Of a stretch of 64,000 nucleotides of DNA, positions 61,972 through 64,000 are shown one piece after another (the first letter of the stretch is position 1; each line of letters opens with the position of its first letter). The notes below the pieces were generated by a model. It searched no databases. It saw only the letters and a program-made list of their open reading frames with translations, and had not been told where the DNA came from. Origin of the DNA: Spirochaetaceae bacterium (GTDB lineage: Bacteria > Spirochaetota > Leptospiria > Leptospirales > Leptonemataceae); contig PCBI01000018.1 of assembly GCA_002730875.1 (NCBI GenBank), positions 129,001 through 193,000 of the forward strand. The letters are read 5' to 3'. Position numbers and translations under genes: made by a program.

Positions 61972-62622
61972 TTAGCCGGCGGCGGGCTTTTCATCGATCA
62001 TGTTCCCATCCGGGATGCCGCCCTTCAGGAAGTGAGGGTAGAATTCTCGAAAACCGTTCATGATTGTATCGAATGGTAGATCTGCATGCACACCGCGATC
62101 CTTAACGTACTCCATGAACCGGTTCCCTTTTTCATCGTAGGATTGAAACATTGCATCGGCGGTGCCATCGAACTCCAGAGGGGCCGCGCCGTATTTTTCG
62201 CAAAGCTTCTTATCGAAGGTGGGGGTAGCTTTGATCCATTGGTCCAGATAGACTTCGGCAAAACCATGGAATGCAAATATCCGGGTTCCCAGTTTCTGGA
62301 TAAACCTTTCGCTGGATAGATGGTTTACCACATCCGCAAGGCCGATCCGGGACGGGACTCCCACCGCCCGGGCCAGAGCAGCGAACAGTACAGCCTTGGG
62401 GATGCAGTAATTTTGCTTCCTGCCAAGTATATAGCTGGCCCTATACTGTTCCCTTTTCAGTCCTACGCGATAGGGGTTGTATCCGATCTCATCTCGAACA
62501 AAATAGTAAGCCTTCACCACTGCCTCGCGCTTTTCCAGACCGGCGAGACGATCTTGAACGAACTGCTGGATGGATGTCTCCTCAAAGTCCAGAAAGTATG
62601 TAGGCTGCAGATACTGTTCCAT
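61972..62622 (-). CDS. Transglutaminase-like cysteine protein
   Basis: 216 residues, no signal peptide. The papain-like triad is visible in order: Cys in RKQNYCIPKAVLFAALARA, His in IFAFHGFAEVYLDQWIKATP and Asp in ATPTFDKKLCEKYG. The N-terminal segment VVKAYYFVRDEIGYNPYRV is typical of the transglutaminase-like superfamily. Members are proteases, deamidases or cross-linking enzymes; the substrate is unknown. It is followed by the sensor phosphatase on the same strand after about 190 bases, and diverges from the PCuAC gene. Confidence 0.85.
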   Translation of the reverse strand: MEQYLQPTYFLDFEETSIQQFVQDRLAGLEKREAVVKAYYFVRDEIGYNPYRVGLKREQYRASYILGRKQNYCIPKAVLFAALARAVGVPSRIGLADVVNHLSSERFIQKLGTRIFAFHGFAEVYLDQWIKATPTFDKKLCEKYGAAPLEFDGTADAMFQSYDEKGNRFMEYVKDRGVHADLPFDTIMNGFREFYPHFLKGGIPDGNMIDEKPAAG

Positions 62623-62748
62623 AACGCAGTGTTTCTAAGAGAAAGCCGCTTGTCAAGGCTTCGGTGCGGCAGGCCCTGTAGTGGAATGACAAGTATTAGC
62701 CATGGAAAAAGGCCCTCGCATCCCATTGCGCTGGCCCAATTGTTCGGA

Positions 62749-63180
62749 ATGCGGTTTCTTTGCCTGGTCCTGCCGGCCCTGCCCGCGCTGGTGCAGTGCA
62801 CGCCTTCCGGCCTTTCCATCGATGAGTCTTTTATGCCGGCGCCGATGCATAATAAGTCTGCGGCTCTATATATTCACATCAATAATGGAACCGATGAGTT
62901 ACGGGTCCTGACTGCAGTCAGCAGTCCAATCGCAACCTCCGTGGAGGTTCATGAAACGGTGCAGGAGGATGGCCTGATGAAGATGCAGAGGCTTTCCCTT
63001 CTGGCATTACCGCCCCGTTCTATAACGGTGATGGAGCCCGGCGGTCTTCACATTATGTTGAAGGATCTGGATCGGCTACCGGTGTCCGGGGATGAAATAG
63101 AATTGACGCTTCACTTTCAGAACAGGACTACTATGACCATACGCGTTCCAGTGGTTTCCCCCGAGACCGTACTTGAATGA
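62749..63180 (+). CDS. PCuAC-type copper chaperone lipoprotein
   Basis: 143 residues from the ATG at 62749 (RFLCLVLPALPALVQCTPSG, lipobox); an ATG at 62686 would add 21 residues. The PCuAC/DUF461 signature is present: PAPMHNKSAALYIHINNG, the first His in ATSVEVHETVQEDGLMKMQR, and the closing GGLHIMLKDL. His and Met residues bind Cu(I) in the periplasm for delivery to cytochrome oxidase CuA. No Sco or cox gene is seen nearby. It is 25 bases upstream of the alpha/beta hydrolase gene. Confidence 0.82.
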   Translation: MRFLCLVLPALPALVQCTPSGLSIDESFMPAPMHNKSAALYIHINNGTDELRVLTAVSSPIATSVEVHETVQEDGLMKMQRLSLLALPPRSITVMEPGGLHIMLKDLDRLPVSGDEIELTLHFQNRTTMTIRVPVVSPETVLE

Positions 63181-63205
63181 TGTCCAGGAGATCAGGAAGA
63201 ATTCC

Positions 63206-64000
63206 ATGAGTAAGAGCAACAAGAAGAAAGGCAAGATCCTGGCCGGTGTAGTGATCGTAATCGGCGTAATGTATTTCGGAGTGAGCTGGTATTTTTCCAG
63301 CGTCCTGGTGGATTTTGAGCCCAGGCCTCTGGAAGAGGATCGCACAAACCTCAAGATCGAGAGTCCGGCGCAGTTTGGTCTGGAAGGAGCCCAGGATTTC
63401 GAACTGGAGTCCCAGGGCATATTGCTAAAAGGCTGGTTTTATCCGTCCGAGTCCGCCGGCAAATGCGCTATCGTGTATCATCATGGATTCACAGGCACTC
63501 GGTACGGCGGCATGAAATATGCCCCCATCTTCGCCAGGTACGGCTGCGATCAGCTCTTCTTTGATGCTCGCCGCCATGGAGAAAGCGGGGGGGATTTCGG
63601 CACTTTCGGATTTCATGAGAAGCAGGATCTCTTAAACGTAATAGACTGGCTCAAGAAAGAGCGAGGTCTGAAAGACTTGAACATTGGAATCATGGGCGAA
63701 AGCTTCGGCGCCGCCACCTCCTTGATGGCCGCGGGCTTTTCGGGTCGCGAATTCGCATTCATCGTGGCCGAATCGCCGTACAGAGATCTTCCGGGAATCG
63801 TGGTTCAGAGAGGCGAAGCGGATTATGGCCCGATTATACATCTTTTCATTCCCATGGCATTCTTCTTTGCCGAATGGCGGGCAGATTTCGATGCGGACCT
63901 GACCTCGGTGATAGCAAAAGCGGATCAGATCAAAACCCCTGTATTTCTGATCCATTCCAGGCAGGATACCTACACGGCTCCGGAGAATTCAGAGGCGGTG
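63206..64000 (+). CDS. Membrane-anchored alpha/beta hydrolase, C-terminally truncated by the window
   Basis: At least 265 residues; the frame runs off the right edge. An AGGAAG ribosome site lies about 6 bases before the ATG. A basic start (SKSNKKKGK) and one membrane segment (ILAGVVIVIGVMYFGVSWYF) precede the hydrolase domain: IVYHHGFTGTRYGGM (oxyanion HG), FFDARRHGESGG, the nucleophile elbow IGIMGESFGAATSLM (Ser), and IKTPVFLIHSRQDTYT with the acid near the edge. Features fit the serine aminopeptidase S33/DUF1749-like hydrolases. The catalytic His should lie beyond the window. Confidence 0.88.
   Translation, partial: MSKSNKKKGKILAGVVIVIGVMYFGVSWYFSSVLVDFEPRPLEEDRTNLKIESPAQFGLEGAQDFELESQGILLKGWFYPSESAGKCAIVYHHGFTGTRYGGMKYAPIFARYGCDQLFFDARRHGESGGDFGTFGFHEKQDLLNVIDWLKKERGLKDLNIGIMGESFGAATSLMAAGFSGREFAFIVAESPYRDLPGIVVQRGEADYGPIIHLFIPMAFFFAEWRADFDADLTSVIAKADQIKTPVFLIHSRQDTYTAPENSEAV

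Noticed and set aside
1-64000. tRNA or rRNA genes, insertion sequences or integrases
   Set aside because: No T-loop GGTTCRANYCC pattern with matching stems, no conserved rRNA segment and no transposase-like frame was found on reading both strands.

Overview
The window looks like chromosomal DNA of a moderately GC-rich spirochaete of the order Leptospirales. The Leptonema/Turneriella side fits better than AT-rich Leptospira; this placement is inferred from gene content and composition, not from a marker gene. Supporting signs are a complete mre/mrd cell-shape cluster, many lipoproteins with spirochaete-type lipoboxes (SSC, LDC, LFC, LTAC), two HAMP/SpoIIE-phosphatase/TPR proteins, TonB-dependent receptors with an unusual N-terminal domain, and weak Shine-Dalgarno sites at many starts. 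Genes are dense on both strands. I see no rRNA, tRNA, insertion sequence, phage gene or CRISPR array.

Layout. 1-1.5 kb (minus): end of a CheX-like gene and a SurA-N-type chaperone. 1.5-10.4 kb (plus): two envelope proteins, then mreB-mreC-mreD-mrdA(PBP2)-rodA and a degenerate CheW-like protein. 10.5-18.8 kb: MarR regulator, lipoprotein aminopeptidase, metK, a structured intergenic RNA candidate with a strong terminator, an unpaired C-terminal transketolase subunit, an OmpA-like Ig-repeat protein, mnmA and a PaiB-type flavoprotein. 18.9-22.5 kb (minus): a three-gene module of degenerate RecA/Rad55-like ATPase, 88-aa helical protein and a family-B DNA polymerase whose exonuclease motifs are lost. 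22.8-34.2 kb: PHB-depolymerase-like esterase, DUF4015 glycoside-hydrolase-like protein, Hsp33, a coupled SRPBCC/ACT pair, lipoprotein, riboflavin synthase, CDF transporter, zinc-ribbon protein and a galactokinase-type GHMP kinase.

34.2-39.4 kb (plus) is a metal/sulfur region: copper-type CsoR, CopA P-type ATPase, a sulfide:quinone-oxidoreductase-like flavoprotein and a small basic protein. Two matching pseudo-palindromes (TACCC...TGGTAT), one before copA and one before the SQR-like gene, suggest one CsoR regulon. 39.5-45.5 kb holds two TonB-dependent receptors sharing a secreted N-terminal domain. 45.7-50.9 kb holds a SpoIIE/TPR sensor phosphatase with an EF-hand-like loop, a metallophosphoesterase and a large unknown protein.

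51-56.1 kb is a tandem array of four paralogous lipoproteins with Asp-box (BNR-like) repeats. 56.3-61.8 kb (minus) is a probable four-gene operon: SpoIIE/TPR sensor phosphatase, ABC-substrate-binding/TPR fusion, small secreted protein and a membrane protein. The window closes with a transglutaminase-like protein, a PCuAC-type copper lipoprotein and the start of an alpha/beta hydrolase.
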